Shown piece by piece: positions 29,964-38,467 of a stretch of 64,000 bases of DNA. The position numbers and the translations under genes are program-made. A model generated the notes under the pieces. That model was not told the DNA's origin. It did no database searches and saw only the letters and a program-made list of their open reading frames with translations. The first letter of the stretch is position 1. The number at the start of each line of letters is the position of its first letter. The stretch spans positions 1,116,001-1,180,000 of the forward strand of contig JAPFFF010000050.1 in NCBI GenBank assembly GCA_039105265.1, in the 5' to 3' direction. This DNA comes from Tritrichomonas musculus (lineage: Eukaryota; Parabasalia; Tritrichomonadida; Tritrichomonadidae).

Positions 29964-30440
29964 ATGAGTAACGCAGAGATAACAGAATTAAGAAAGTTGT
30001 TACAGGAATTCAAGAAACCAGAAAAGAAACCAAGAAAATTATCAGCATTAAATAAATTTAAGAAATATGTTATGGGAAGAGTTACTGAAAAAGCAATGGC
30101 TGAAACAAATTATGTTGATTTAATTCCAGTTGACAAAATGAGATTATTATGTAAAGCTTATCCAATTGTATGGGATCAATTAGTTTTACAACCACTTTAT
30201 CAAGAATATGGTTTGACAACAGAAGAAGAACAAAGAAGATATCGTGGAAATAAAACAACTCAAGAAGATTATCATAAAATTGTTGACGGTTTAATTGAAA
30301 AATTGAAAACTGGACCAAAAGACGATAGACAACATTTTGAAGAAGATATTGAACAATTATTAGTAGCTGCAATTCAACAAGCATCAAGTGAATTTGATGA
30401 GGATGAAGATGAAGCAGATGACGAAACAACTGAAGAGTAA
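29964..30440 (+). CDS. Unrecognised virion-module protein, 158 residues
   Basis: A helical protein with a basic N-terminus (KKPEKKPRKLSALNKFKK), a central more hydrophobic part (WDQLVLQPLYQEYGL) and a strongly acidic C-terminal tail (EFDEDEDEADDETTEE). It sits between the giant gene and the packaging ATPase on the same strand, with a TTTTTATTTTTATTCAAAA leader closely matching that of the giant gene. A virion or assembly role is inferred from position only. Confidence 0.6.
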   Translation: MSNAEITELRKLLQEFKKPEKKPRKLSALNKFKKYVMGRVTEKAMAETNYVDLIPVDKMRLLCKAYPIVWDQLVLQPLYQEYGLTTEEEQRRYRGNKTTQEDYHKIVDGLIEKLKTGPKDDRQHFEEDIEQLLVAAIQQASSEFDEDEDEADDETTEE

Positions 30441-30490
30441 AAATTTTGTTATCTTTTTTTTACATAATTTAGTTGGAATTTAAAAAATAA

Positions 30491-31354
30491 ATGAGTGACA
30501 GTGATTATTTTAGTGATAGTGAAGAAGAAGAAGTTAACTTTGAGAAAGAAAACATTCGATCAAAAATAAAAGCAAGATTAAAATCAAATTTGAGTCCAAA
30601 GAATGATTCTTTAATTGCTCCAATTCATGAAGATATCGTTGCTAAATATAATTCTGTTAATGTTATTGTAGGTAAACAAAGTATGGGAAAAACAGTTACA
30701 GCATTAGAAGAAATAATCAAAATTTCAATACTTAATACTCATCATTTATTAGTTTATGTTACAAAAGATGGTGAAGAGAATGATAAAAGTTGGTTATCAT
30801 TGAAACCATTATTACAAATGCCAACAGTTGTAGTTAGTGAAAAAGATGCTGAAAAATGTATTGATGAATTATTAGCAGCAAAAAGTTTATATTACAAAAT
30901 TCGAAGAGAAAGAACCAAAAATAAAATTGCACAAGATCAATTAGATGACTTATTTAATGTTTTGTTTGTTGAAGATTTTGATCGAGAATATTTACATTCA
31001 ATCGTATTATTTGATGATATTTCAAATTCAAAATTATTCTCGTCAGAAGAATCATTTTTTAGTCAATTATTACGTAGATGTCGTCATACAAATATGTCTT
31101 ATTTCTTATTAGTTCAAGGTTGGAAAGGGTTAAAACCACATATTAAAAATGAAATAAGTACTTTATATTTATTGCCTGGTTTTAATAAACAACAATTACG
31201 TTACATTTATTCTCAAGCAGCAAGTAATTTAGATTTTGAAGACTTTTTTGATGCATTTCAACAATTAAATGAAATGAAACATGAACATCCAGATGAACAT
31301 CCAATGATTGTTATTCAATGTTCTTCAGGTGGTGATACGTATATTAGGTCTTAG
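30491..31354 (+). CDS. A32/FtsK-HerA-type genome-packaging ATPase
   Basis: A 287-residue P-loop ATPase expected to pump DNA into the capsid. Walker A VGKQSMGKT is near residue 60 and Walker B IVLFDDIS near residue 172; these are followed by CRHTNMSYFLLVQGWKG and a QQLRYIYSQAASNL block shared with the ATPase at 11,065-12,177. An acidic Ser/Glu-rich stretch makes up the first 15 residues. The length is typical for Polinton ATPases. Its 3' end overlaps the convergent 100-residue gene by 11 bp. Confidence 0.95.
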   Translation: MSDSDYFSDSEEEEVNFEKENIRSKIKARLKSNLSPKNDSLIAPIHEDIVAKYNSVNVIVGKQSMGKTVTALEEIIKISILNTHHLLVYVTKDGEENDKSWLSLKPLLQMPTVVVSEKDAEKCIDELLAAKSLYYKIRRERTKNKIAQDQLDDLFNVLFVEDFDREYLHSIVLFDDISNSKLFSSEESFFSQLLRRCRHTNMSYFLLVQGWKGLKPHIKNEISTLYLLPGFNKQQLRYIYSQAASNLDFEDFFDAFQQLNEMKHEHPDEHPMIVIQCSSGGDTYIRS

Positions 31355-31646
31355 AGTTAATAAAATTTATAACATCATTCAAAGTAATTTTAATTTTTGC
31401 AATATCATCTTTGATCTTCATAATTTCTGAATCGTCTTTTTCTTCGTCTTCATTAACCTTCTTTAACATTAATTCACCTTTGATTTTGGTTATACGATAA
31501 CCTTGAATATGATACTTTTTGTTTAGTTTATGTGTTGTTTCTGAATCTAGTTGTTCTTTGTTCTTAGAATAGAATAAATTAAACTCATCAATTGTTTTAA
31601 ACTCTTTTAAATAATTTTGAATAGGTTCAATAATTTTCAATTCCAT
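31344..31646 (-). CDS. Conserved Polinton protein, 100 residues
   Basis: A homologue of 10,752-11,063, with the same KIIEPI start, DEFNLFYSKNKE, and THKLNKKYHIQGYRITKIKG core, and an acidic coiled-coil C-terminus (KIKDDIAKIKITLNDVI). It overlaps the end of the ATPase gene tail to tail. Conservation of sequence, order and convergent arrangement in both Polintons makes a real gene very likely. Family and function unknown; it may act with the ATPase in packaging. Confidence 0.75.
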   Translation of the reverse strand: MELKIIEPIQNYLKEFKTIDEFNLFYSKNKEQLDSETTHKLNKKYHIQGYRITKIKGELMLKKVNEDEEKDDSEIMKIKDDIAKIKITLNDVINFINSKT

Positions 31647-31697
31647 TTTAAAAAAAATAAAATTTGTTTAAACATTTTTGAAAATATTTAAAACAAT

Positions 31698-31829
31698 ATG
31701 CTGATTGAAATTCTCTTAGGAACACTTGTTTTGATTGAGTTAATGAACACATTATTAAGAGTTATAAAGCTTTTCCCTCCAAATGAGCCACCATTAGATG
31801 ATGAAATTAGACGAAGAATGTACTCATAA
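31698..31829 (+). CDS. Micro membrane protein, 43 residues
   Basis: A very short gene: one hydrophobic helix (LIEILLGTLVLIELMNTLLR) then a Pro-rich turn and a charged tail ending DEIRRRMYS. The counterpart at 10,579-10,707 has the same helix, Pro-Pro pair and tail and the same neighbours. Two diverged Polintons keeping so small a frame is strong evidence that it is expressed. It could sit in an internal virion membrane or act as a holin-like or assembly factor; none of these can be shown here. Confidence 0.65.
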   Translation: MLIEILLGTLVLIELMNTLLRVIKLFPPNEPPLDDEIRRRMYS

Positions 31830-31832
31830 AAT

Positions 31833-32114
31833 TTAACTAGGTCCATAATTATTATTATCATAAGCAGGTTGTAAGAATTTTTCTTTCCCAGTTTCTAACC
31901 AAGGTTGAACTTTATCATTAACTGTTCGAATACCTCTTCCAATACCACTTGCAATATTACCAATTGTTCCACCTACTGTTTCTCCAACTTTTTCTAAGAC
32001 TGGCGCAACTTTATCTGCAGCAAATTGCAAACCTTTTTGAACTATCGGAACTGCTTTTTGTGCAAAATTTTTAACTTTCTCTCCTATTTTTTTAATCCAA
32101 GAACCAAAAGCCAT
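31833..32114 (-). CDS. pX-like amphipathic virion protein
   Basis: 93 residues starting MAFGSWIKKIGEKVKN. Basic amphipathic helices fill the first 50 residues (FAQKAVPIVQKGLQFAADK), with a Gly-rich middle (GETVGGTIGNIASGIGRG). It is homologous to the protein at 10,279-10,560. It diverges from the first capsid gene, sharing a 69-bp gap. The amphipathic build and the place beside the capsid gene suggest a pVI/pX-type minor core or membrane-disrupting protein (inference). Confidence 0.7.
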   Translation of the reverse strand: MAFGSWIKKIGEKVKNFAQKAVPIVQKGLQFAADKVAPVLEKVGETVGGTIGNIASGIGRGIRTVNDKVQPWLETGKEKFLQPAYDNNNYGPS

Positions 32115-32183
32115 TGTATAGAATTGTTTTTCATTTTAAAAAAAATTGGCTTTTCGAATTTTTTAAATTCTTCATAAAAACAG

Positions 32184-33983
32184 ATGACTTATCAAAACGC
32201 ACAATTTAAGAATTCAGGAAATGATGAAGGTGACATATTAAACTTTTTCAATAATCATTTGAGGACATTAGTACAAAAAAATGGAGGTGATAATACTTTT
32301 TCAATTGTTGAGGAACTCTGTCATGACAAAGATGAACCTATTCCAATTGGTACAAAAACAAAAATAAGATTAACTCATTCAGGTCATACAATCTCCCAAA
32401 TAGAAAAAGGTTTCATAAAATTAGATTTAGAACTGAATCTCGAATTAAATAAAACTTTCGCAAATGATTCGGCATTAAATCCTTGTAAGCATTTAAATTA
32501 TATCTTTATTGGTTTTAAAAATGCTGCAGAAATCATATCTGAATTACAATTTTGGGTTGACGGAAAATTAATTAGTGGTTATCATCAAAGTGAAATGATT
32601 AAAGAAACTTTTGCATATAATTCAATTCGACCAAAAGATTCCAAAAATAATGCAGCTCATGCTCATTCATTATGGGAAAGCGTATGCTGCATGAGTCCAA
32701 ATGTTGCAGGTGTTTATGTTCCTCTCATTGCTTTTCTAAATAATACGAAAGTTCCTGTTCGTATGGAATTGAATATACCATTCACCGATTTGTTAGCTTT
32801 ACAAGCTTGGAGATTGTATCCAAATAGAATTTTAGGTGAAGTTGAAATAGAAGTCAAATTTTCTCTTGATGCTCTTGTTTGGTGTCAACTTCAACCTAAA
32901 AATGTTGGTGAAATCAAAAGATTTTGGAAATGGGTAGACTCTGGGCAATTAGAATATGATGCACCAATATTGCCTATTTTCAATCACTTTTCTCAATACC
33001 GAGATGAAATCATAACTGTCAAAGCTGTGACACATGTTGTTAACAACAACGTTAAAACCGAGGATATTACAGGTGGTGATAATGAAGGGTCTTATCCATG
33101 CATATCAACGGTCTTAGCTACGAAAAATGCACAAGACATAAATTACTGGCACGTACAAATGAATGGTCTCAAACTCTCAAACGATGATGTGAGAATAGTG
33201 AAATGTCGATCAAATTGTAGTGGATTTGGAGTCAAACCTGATGTAATTGAATCATTAATGACAACATTGCAAGAACCAATAATTATTCCTTCGCAAGAAT
33301 TAACCAAATATCAATTTGATATGAGGGTAACGGGAGGACGGATCGATATTTCAAAATCTGTTCCATTAAAGAATGCTACAAATATTACAATGATGTTTCC
33401 AGCAAAAACTACTCATTGCACAGTCTATCAAAATGTTATGTTAGAGCAGTGTTGGTTATCAGTCAATAAAAAGAAATATCCAGAAACTTATTTTGATAAT
33501 ACTTGGGATGGAAGATTTGTTAATTATCAACTAATGGCAAATGAATTAGATGGAAATATTGAACCAACAGATGAATTTGTTGAATCAATCTCAAAACCAA
33601 TCAATAATGTTTATCCAAAACATATGCGTCTGGATAATGATCCAGCTGAGAATGTGAGATTCTTTATTTCCCCATTTGATAACACAAGTTTCGGAATCAA
33701 TTTCCAATTAGAAAGAGGAAATTCTGGTTATGTTTTCGATGGCGTTGATTCTGGAAATCAAGCAGTGTCAATTGAATTCAAAGGAAATTTGATTAATGAT
33801 GATATTAATAACGCATATCTGTATCCAGATTTTGATGTCTCGGCGAAAAATGTGGTATCAATAAAAAATCAAAAACAAACCCCAATTCCAGAAATGTGGA
33901 TTTGTTCTGATACTTATTGGACTTGGTCAATTCAAGATGGTGTTCAATATTACCCACGTGGAAGGCCAACTGGTTATGACTAA
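32184..33983 (+). CDS. Major capsid protein 1 (double jelly-roll)
   Basis: A 599-residue protein with the size and beta-rich look of Polinton double jelly-roll capsid proteins, which form pseudo-hexagonal trimers. It starts MTYQNAQFKNSGNDEGDI and ends with PEMWICSDTYWTWSIQDG. In between come SQIEKGFIKLDLELNL, DLLALQAWRLYPNRILGEVE and EPIIIPSQELTKYQFD. Start, end and several blocks are shared with the next gene, so the two arose by tandem duplication. The ATG follows a T-rich leader without the CGGTTTTGACA box, as for other virion genes. Assignment as capsid rests on these features and context, not on a search. Confidence 0.85.
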   Translation: MTYQNAQFKNSGNDEGDILNFFNNHLRTLVQKNGGDNTFSIVEELCHDKDEPIPIGTKTKIRLTHSGHTISQIEKGFIKLDLELNLELNKTFANDSALNPCKHLNYIFIGFKNAAEIISELQFWVDGKLISGYHQSEMIKETFAYNSIRPKDSKNNAAHAHSLWESVCCMSPNVAGVYVPLIAFLNNTKVPVRMELNIPFTDLLALQAWRLYPNRILGEVEIEVKFSLDALVWCQLQPKNVGEIKRFWKWVDSGQLEYDAPILPIFNHFSQYRDEIITVKAVTHVVNNNVKTEDITGGDNEGSYPCISTVLATKNAQDINYWHVQMNGLKLSNDDVRIVKCRSNCSGFGVKPDVIESLMTTLQEPIIIPSQELTKYQFDMRVTGGRIDISKSVPLKNATNITMMFPAKTTHCTVYQNVMLEQCWLSVNKKKYPETYFDNTWDGRFVNYQLMANELDGNIEPTDEFVESISKPINNVYPKHMRLDNDPAENVRFFISPFDNTSFGINFQLERGNSGYVFDGVDSGNQAVSIEFKGNLINDDINNAYLYPDFDVSAKNVVSIKNQKQTPIPEMWICSDTYWTWSIQDGVQYYPRGRPTGYD

Positions 33984-34014
33984 GATAAGATCTAAATTTT
34001 TTTTGCAAGAACAA

Positions 34015-35832
34015 ATGACTTATCAAAACGCTCAATTTAGAAACTTTGGAAATGATGAAGGTGACATATTAAACTTTTTCAATGATCATTTAAGAAATTT
34101 GGTAGCAAAAAATGGAGGTGATAATACTTTTGCTATGTATTGTGAAGATTTCCATGATCATGATATTCCAATTGAAAAATTTTCCGAAAGAACTCGAATA
34201 AAACTAACTCACTCAAATCATACAATATCTCAAATAGAAAAAAGTTTTATTGAAATGACAGTTGAATTTGATGTTTTCTTTCAAACACCTTTGACAAAAA
34301 CTAATTTTTGGACACAATCGTCTCCAGGAACTTGGACAAATCATGATCAAGCACATATAAATCAAATATTTGTTGGTTTTAAAGATGCTGTTGAAATTAT
34401 TGATGAAGCTAGATTTTATGTTGATGGGAAATTGGTTCAAAATTATCATCAAACAGAAATGATTCGTGAATCTTATGCATATAATTCAATTCGGTCAAAG
34501 GAATCAAAACAAAATTCACCTCATTCTCATTCATTATGGGAAAATGTTTGTAATTTATCTCCTAATGTTTGTGGTGTTTATATTCCATTATCAAGTTTGG
34601 CTTCAATAAATAACTTTCATGTTGTATTAGACCTAATTATTCCAATCACAGATCAATTAGCTTTACAAGCTTGGAGATTATATCCAAATCAAATATTAGG
34701 TGAAATAGAAGAAGAAGTTCGATTTTCTTTGGATTCATTGGTTTGGTGTCAAGTTCCTCTCTCTCAAGTTTGTAAAAAACTATCCCTTCGTCCGAATTAT
34801 GCAACTTGGGAATTGAATTGTCCGATGCTTCCACTGGATAATCGATTTTATCAAATTGGACAAGAAGGACGAATCGTCAACAAAATGCTAACAACAAAGT
34901 CACCAATAAGTTCTAACTTCAAAAATATAAACTCTGATTTCATTGAATTATCATCAATAAAATGGACGCTAGATCATTTAAAGAGTCAACCAAATAATGC
35001 AACTGAAGATCTCAATTATGTTTGTATGAATGTCGGATTGAATACACTCAAATATAATCCAAAATCAATAAAAATCACAGTTGGACGATCAAATTTGTTT
35101 GGATTTGGAATAAAACCATCTGTTGTTGAAGGATTGATGTCAACTTTACAAGAACCATTAATAATTCCTTCGCAAGAATTAACAAGAGTAATTTTTGATA
35201 CAACTGTCGGAGATGATGAAATAAATTTAATTAAATCTATGCCTTTGAAAAATGCAACAAATTTAACATTTATGTTTCCAAGATATGCAAATGATATTAC
35301 AGTATATAGAAATATAATGTATGCAAATGTTCGATTAATAATAGATAAGAAATTGTATCCTCAAGTTGAATTTGCTAATACTTGGAATGGAAGATTTGTT
35401 CAATATCAACTAATGGCAAATGAATTAGATGGAATTGAGGCAACTCCAGAATATTTAGAATCTATTTGTCAACCTCTGAATGATTTCTCAGATAATCTCA
35501 AATTGCGTTATCGAAGTACATTTTATGATGATACAAATTTTGGAATCAATTTTCAATTAGAACGTGGAAATTCTGGTTATGTATTTGATGGTGTAGATAC
35601 TGATAATCATGAAGTTTTAATTCGATTTCATGCAGATACAATATTTGATTCAAGTTCGAGTGACGCAAACACATTTCTTTATCCAAAAACAACATCTCAA
35701 GGAATTGTTGACAATACTTATCGAAATTTATGTAAACCAGAAATGTGGATTTGTTCTGATACTTATTGGACTTGGTCAATTCAAGATGGTGTTCAATATC
35801 ATGATGAAGGAGTACCAAGTGGCTATAAATAA
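34015..35832 (+). CDS. Major capsid protein 2 (double jelly-roll paralogue)
   Basis: 605 residues from the ATG at 34,015 (MTYQNAQFRNFGNDEGDI). This start is preferred over an upstream one because it matches the first capsid protein exactly and avoids overlapping that gene's end. It shares DQLALQAWRLYPNQILGEIE, GFGIKPSVVEGLMSTLQEP and the PEMWICSDTYWTWSIQDG ending with its paralogue, but has insertions in the outer loops. The gap between the two genes is 31 bp. Two capsid paralogues could build different parts of one shell or give two capsomer types. Confidence 0.85.
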   Translation: MTYQNAQFRNFGNDEGDILNFFNDHLRNLVAKNGGDNTFAMYCEDFHDHDIPIEKFSERTRIKLTHSNHTISQIEKSFIEMTVEFDVFFQTPLTKTNFWTQSSPGTWTNHDQAHINQIFVGFKDAVEIIDEARFYVDGKLVQNYHQTEMIRESYAYNSIRSKESKQNSPHSHSLWENVCNLSPNVCGVYIPLSSLASINNFHVVLDLIIPITDQLALQAWRLYPNQILGEIEEEVRFSLDSLVWCQVPLSQVCKKLSLRPNYATWELNCPMLPLDNRFYQIGQEGRIVNKMLTTKSPISSNFKNINSDFIELSSIKWTLDHLKSQPNNATEDLNYVCMNVGLNTLKYNPKSIKITVGRSNLFGFGIKPSVVEGLMSTLQEPLIIPSQELTRVIFDTTVGDDEINLIKSMPLKNATNLTFMFPRYANDITVYRNIMYANVRLIIDKKLYPQVEFANTWNGRFVQYQLMANELDGIEATPEYLESICQPLNDFSDNLKLRYRSTFYDDTNFGINFQLERGNSGYVFDGVDTDNHEVLIRFHADTIFDSSSSDANTFLYPKTTSQGIVDNTYRNLCKPEMWICSDTYWTWSIQDGVQYHDEGVPSGYK

Positions 35833-35856
35833 AGATTTTTATTTGAATAGAAAAAT

Positions 35857-36342
35857 ATGTCGACATTAATTTCGTATAACATCGATCCAAATTTAAATAT
35901 TCAACCATTAAAAATTCATAAAACTTATTACCCTGTTCAAGGTTGGAAACTATCAACAAAGGAACAGCAAGAACAAAATTTATCAGAATGTTTAACGGTT
36001 GACCACTTTTATTTGGAAAATGATAGATTTGCTTTTAAATATCCATCAGAGTTTCATACTCCAACTCAAGGTCAAGATCGATATATAATCTTTCAATATT
36101 GTTATTGTGTTGTTAATAAGCATACTGCATCAAATTATACTGTTCATGCAAGTTTTGTTCCTCGAAATAATTATTGTGATAGTTTAGTTTATGTTGCAAA
36201 TTTACAAGTTCCTGATGATAATAGAAAATATTTAATTGATTCGAATGTCAAACAAGGTTTTATGGTTTGGTTTAAAGATACAGAAACAAGAAAAATAATA
36301 GTTCCTGATTATTTCATTTTGTTCTTGAAAATAGAATATTGA
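35857..36342 (+). CDS. Candidate penton (minor capsid) protein, 161 residues
   Basis: A compact beta-rich protein directly after the capsid genes. Alternating hydrophobic strands can be read from about residue 20 to the end (KTYYPVQGWKL, RYIIFQYCYCVV, NYTVHASFVPR, SLVYVANLQVP, QGFMVWFKDTE, YFILFLKIEY), enough for a single jelly-roll. Polintons encode a single jelly-roll penton next to the major capsid gene, and the position fits. The leader is T-rich like those of other virion genes. Sequence alone does not prove the fold; a small fibre-associated protein is the alternative. Confidence 0.5.
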   Translation: MSTLISYNIDPNLNIQPLKIHKTYYPVQGWKLSTKEQQEQNLSECLTVDHFYLENDRFAFKYPSEFHTPTQGQDRYIIFQYCYCVVNKHTASNYTVHASFVPRNNYCDSLVYVANLQVPDDNRKYLIDSNVKQGFMVWFKDTETRKIIVPDYFILFLKIEY

Positions 36343-36377
36343 ATCAATTTTATTTTTGGTGCGAAAATAAAAATTTA

Positions 36378-38441
36378 ATGACAGGTGTTTGGACCGATAC
36401 AGATTTCAAATTAATGACTGCAAGTGGTGGGACTGATGCGAGTTTATTTGTGTTGAAAGAAAATGGTGAGGCGTCAAATTTAACAATAAAATACCCAAAA
36501 GATGAGGAAGAGAAAAGGAAAGGAGATAGAACAGCAACAATCAAGTCAGATGAAATTGTTGAATATATCCTCGATAGTCTGAATACAAGAAAAACCAAAT
36601 TTGTTTTGAAAGATGGTGGTACAGTTCAAAATTTAAAAATCAAATTTAATGTAGCAGAGGGATTAACTGGATATAATAGTGAACTCACTTCTGATAAATT
36701 AGGGAGAGATCTTACTTCAGTTGTGAATAAAACGGAAAATTTAAGTACAGCATTGAAAGGAGCAACTGGAAATTTTATGTTAAATTCTTCGGACAATAAA
36801 ATTCAAATATCAACAAATGCCCTTGTGAATTTTTTCAATCTCTGGTCAAAAATAAATTTATCTTACTCATCAGAAGATGATCCAGATGATATCCAAGATT
36901 TAGGAAATCATGTAACTTTTTCAGAACCGCTATATCTTTCCAACTTTTTACGATTTACAGTAACAATGCCGAATCCAAAAAAACCGGTCGATGATGATGG
37001 AAACCGAAAATATTATGATTATATATTGGATCTTCAATTTGTAGCAAAAGCAGCCTTTTGGAATATGAAAAGTGCAATAAATCAAAATCAATATGCAATG
37101 GCAAAAATAGGAGCTCCAAAGACTTTTCGAGCTGCACCTCAATTATTAACAGAAGATGAGGAAGATCCAAAAACAATCACAATTGAGTCCTATGAGAAGA
37201 TGTTGCAAGAAATTGATGATGATTGGAAATTGTATATGGATTATATATTTTCTCAATTGAATCAAAGTTTTGAAGATCAACTTGAATACTTAATTGATAA
37301 CAAAGAATTTGGTAAATTTTGGAGAAATTCAATATTTGTCGAAAATAATTTAAATAATATTCCATTACAACCATTACGACCTCAAACATTAGCAGGGTAT
37401 GGATTTATAACTTTTGATATGAGTAATCTTGAAGCTGCTGATGGTGTTATGTTAACTTCTTTTATATCAGCTGAATACAAAAATGCATCATTATTAATTA
37501 CCATTTATGATTATGAGAGTTCACATTTTATTTTCCATATCTTTGATCGAAAACGTTCAAAAATAAATTATCAAATTAAATTTATTGATTATGTTATCGA
37601 ATGTAAAATAACAAATAATGAATTAACTGTTAAATCAAATCAAAATAATATAGAAAGTTCATCATTTGTAATTGAAAATCATAACCTAAAAATAACCTTA
37701 AATGGTAAATTTGAATTAAAATTAGAAGAAACTGAAGCCGATAAAAAATATTGTGAAGAACATCAAAATGAAACAGATTCTGGAGAGGAAAGAAATTTAG
37801 AAAATCGAATTGTTGGTTATTACCTTGCTCCTTTGAATGAGAATTTCAAAAATTATTTGGCTACTCTTGGAGGTTCTATAGATTTTGATACATTAACTAG
37901 AATAACAAATTTAGAAAATACAATGAAAAATTATACAGAAAGGGTATCAACTTTAGAATCAAATGTTGATCAAATTGGAAATGTATTTTCTGCTGATACT
38001 ACTGAGAGTCAAGAATATCGAAATAAAGAAGGTTTTGTCATAAATAATAAAGCTCAAACATTGGCATTAAATGAGGAAAAACCAGTTGTATTAACATTTG
38101 AAGAAAAATTAAAGAAATGGCAAGACGAAGAACTAGATCAATTAAAATGGTTAAATCAAGGAATCAAAGAGATTTGGTCATTTTGTGCTGGTATTTCAGA
38201 AGATTTATCTCGATTAGAAGAGAATCAATGTCAATGTGGAGGTAGTGGAACAGTATCAGATGACAAATTAACTGCTTTGGAACGTAAATGTCAAAATATT
38301 GAAACTGATCTAACGTTTGAAAATTTGACAACTGAGAATCGAATTAAGATCTTAGAAGATAAAACTAAAAATATTGAATGTGATAAATTTTATGATAGTA
38401 GAATTCAATTATTAGAAGAAAAATGTTCTACAATTGAGTAA
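36378..38441 (+). CDS. Fibre-like protein 1, beta-rich with C-terminal coiled coil, 687 residues
   Basis: The ATG at 36,378 (MTGVWTDTDFKLM) is the first true ATG after the preceding gene. The N-terminal half is beta-rich with repeated KLKIKF / LTIKYP-type strands. A globular domain is around residues 330-460. The C-terminal third is coiled coil: LTRITNLENTMKNYTERVS, then LSRLEENQC and LTALERKCQNIE repeats up to the end. Trimeric spikes and fibres have this build. It lies between the penton candidate and a second fibre-like gene, so host-cell attachment is a reasonable inference. Confidence 0.55.
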   Translation: MTGVWTDTDFKLMTASGGTDASLFVLKENGEASNLTIKYPKDEEEKRKGDRTATIKSDEIVEYILDSLNTRKTKFVLKDGGTVQNLKIKFNVAEGLTGYNSELTSDKLGRDLTSVVNKTENLSTALKGATGNFMLNSSDNKIQISTNALVNFFNLWSKINLSYSSEDDPDDIQDLGNHVTFSEPLYLSNFLRFTVTMPNPKKPVDDDGNRKYYDYILDLQFVAKAAFWNMKSAINQNQYAMAKIGAPKTFRAAPQLLTEDEEDPKTITIESYEKMLQEIDDDWKLYMDYIFSQLNQSFEDQLEYLIDNKEFGKFWRNSIFVENNLNNIPLQPLRPQTLAGYGFITFDMSNLEAADGVMLTSFISAEYKNASLLITIYDYESSHFIFHIFDRKRSKINYQIKFIDYVIECKITNNELTVKSNQNNIESSSFVIENHNLKITLNGKFELKLEETEADKKYCEEHQNETDSGEERNLENRIVGYYLAPLNENFKNYLATLGGSIDFDTLTRITNLENTMKNYTERVSTLESNVDQIGNVFSADTTESQEYRNKEGFVINNKAQTLALNEEKPVVLTFEEKLKKWQDEELDQLKWLNQGIKEIWSFCAGISEDLSRLEENQCQCGGSGTVSDDKLTALERKCQNIETDLTFENLTTENRIKILEDKTKNIECDKFYDSRIQLLEEKCSTIE

Positions 38442-38467
38442 ATATTATTTTTGTTGCAAAAGTAAAA

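Noticed and set aside
33937-34014. An upstream extension of the second capsid gene
   Set aside because: It would overlap the end of the first capsid gene, and the MTYQNAQF start at 34,015 matches the paralogue exactly.
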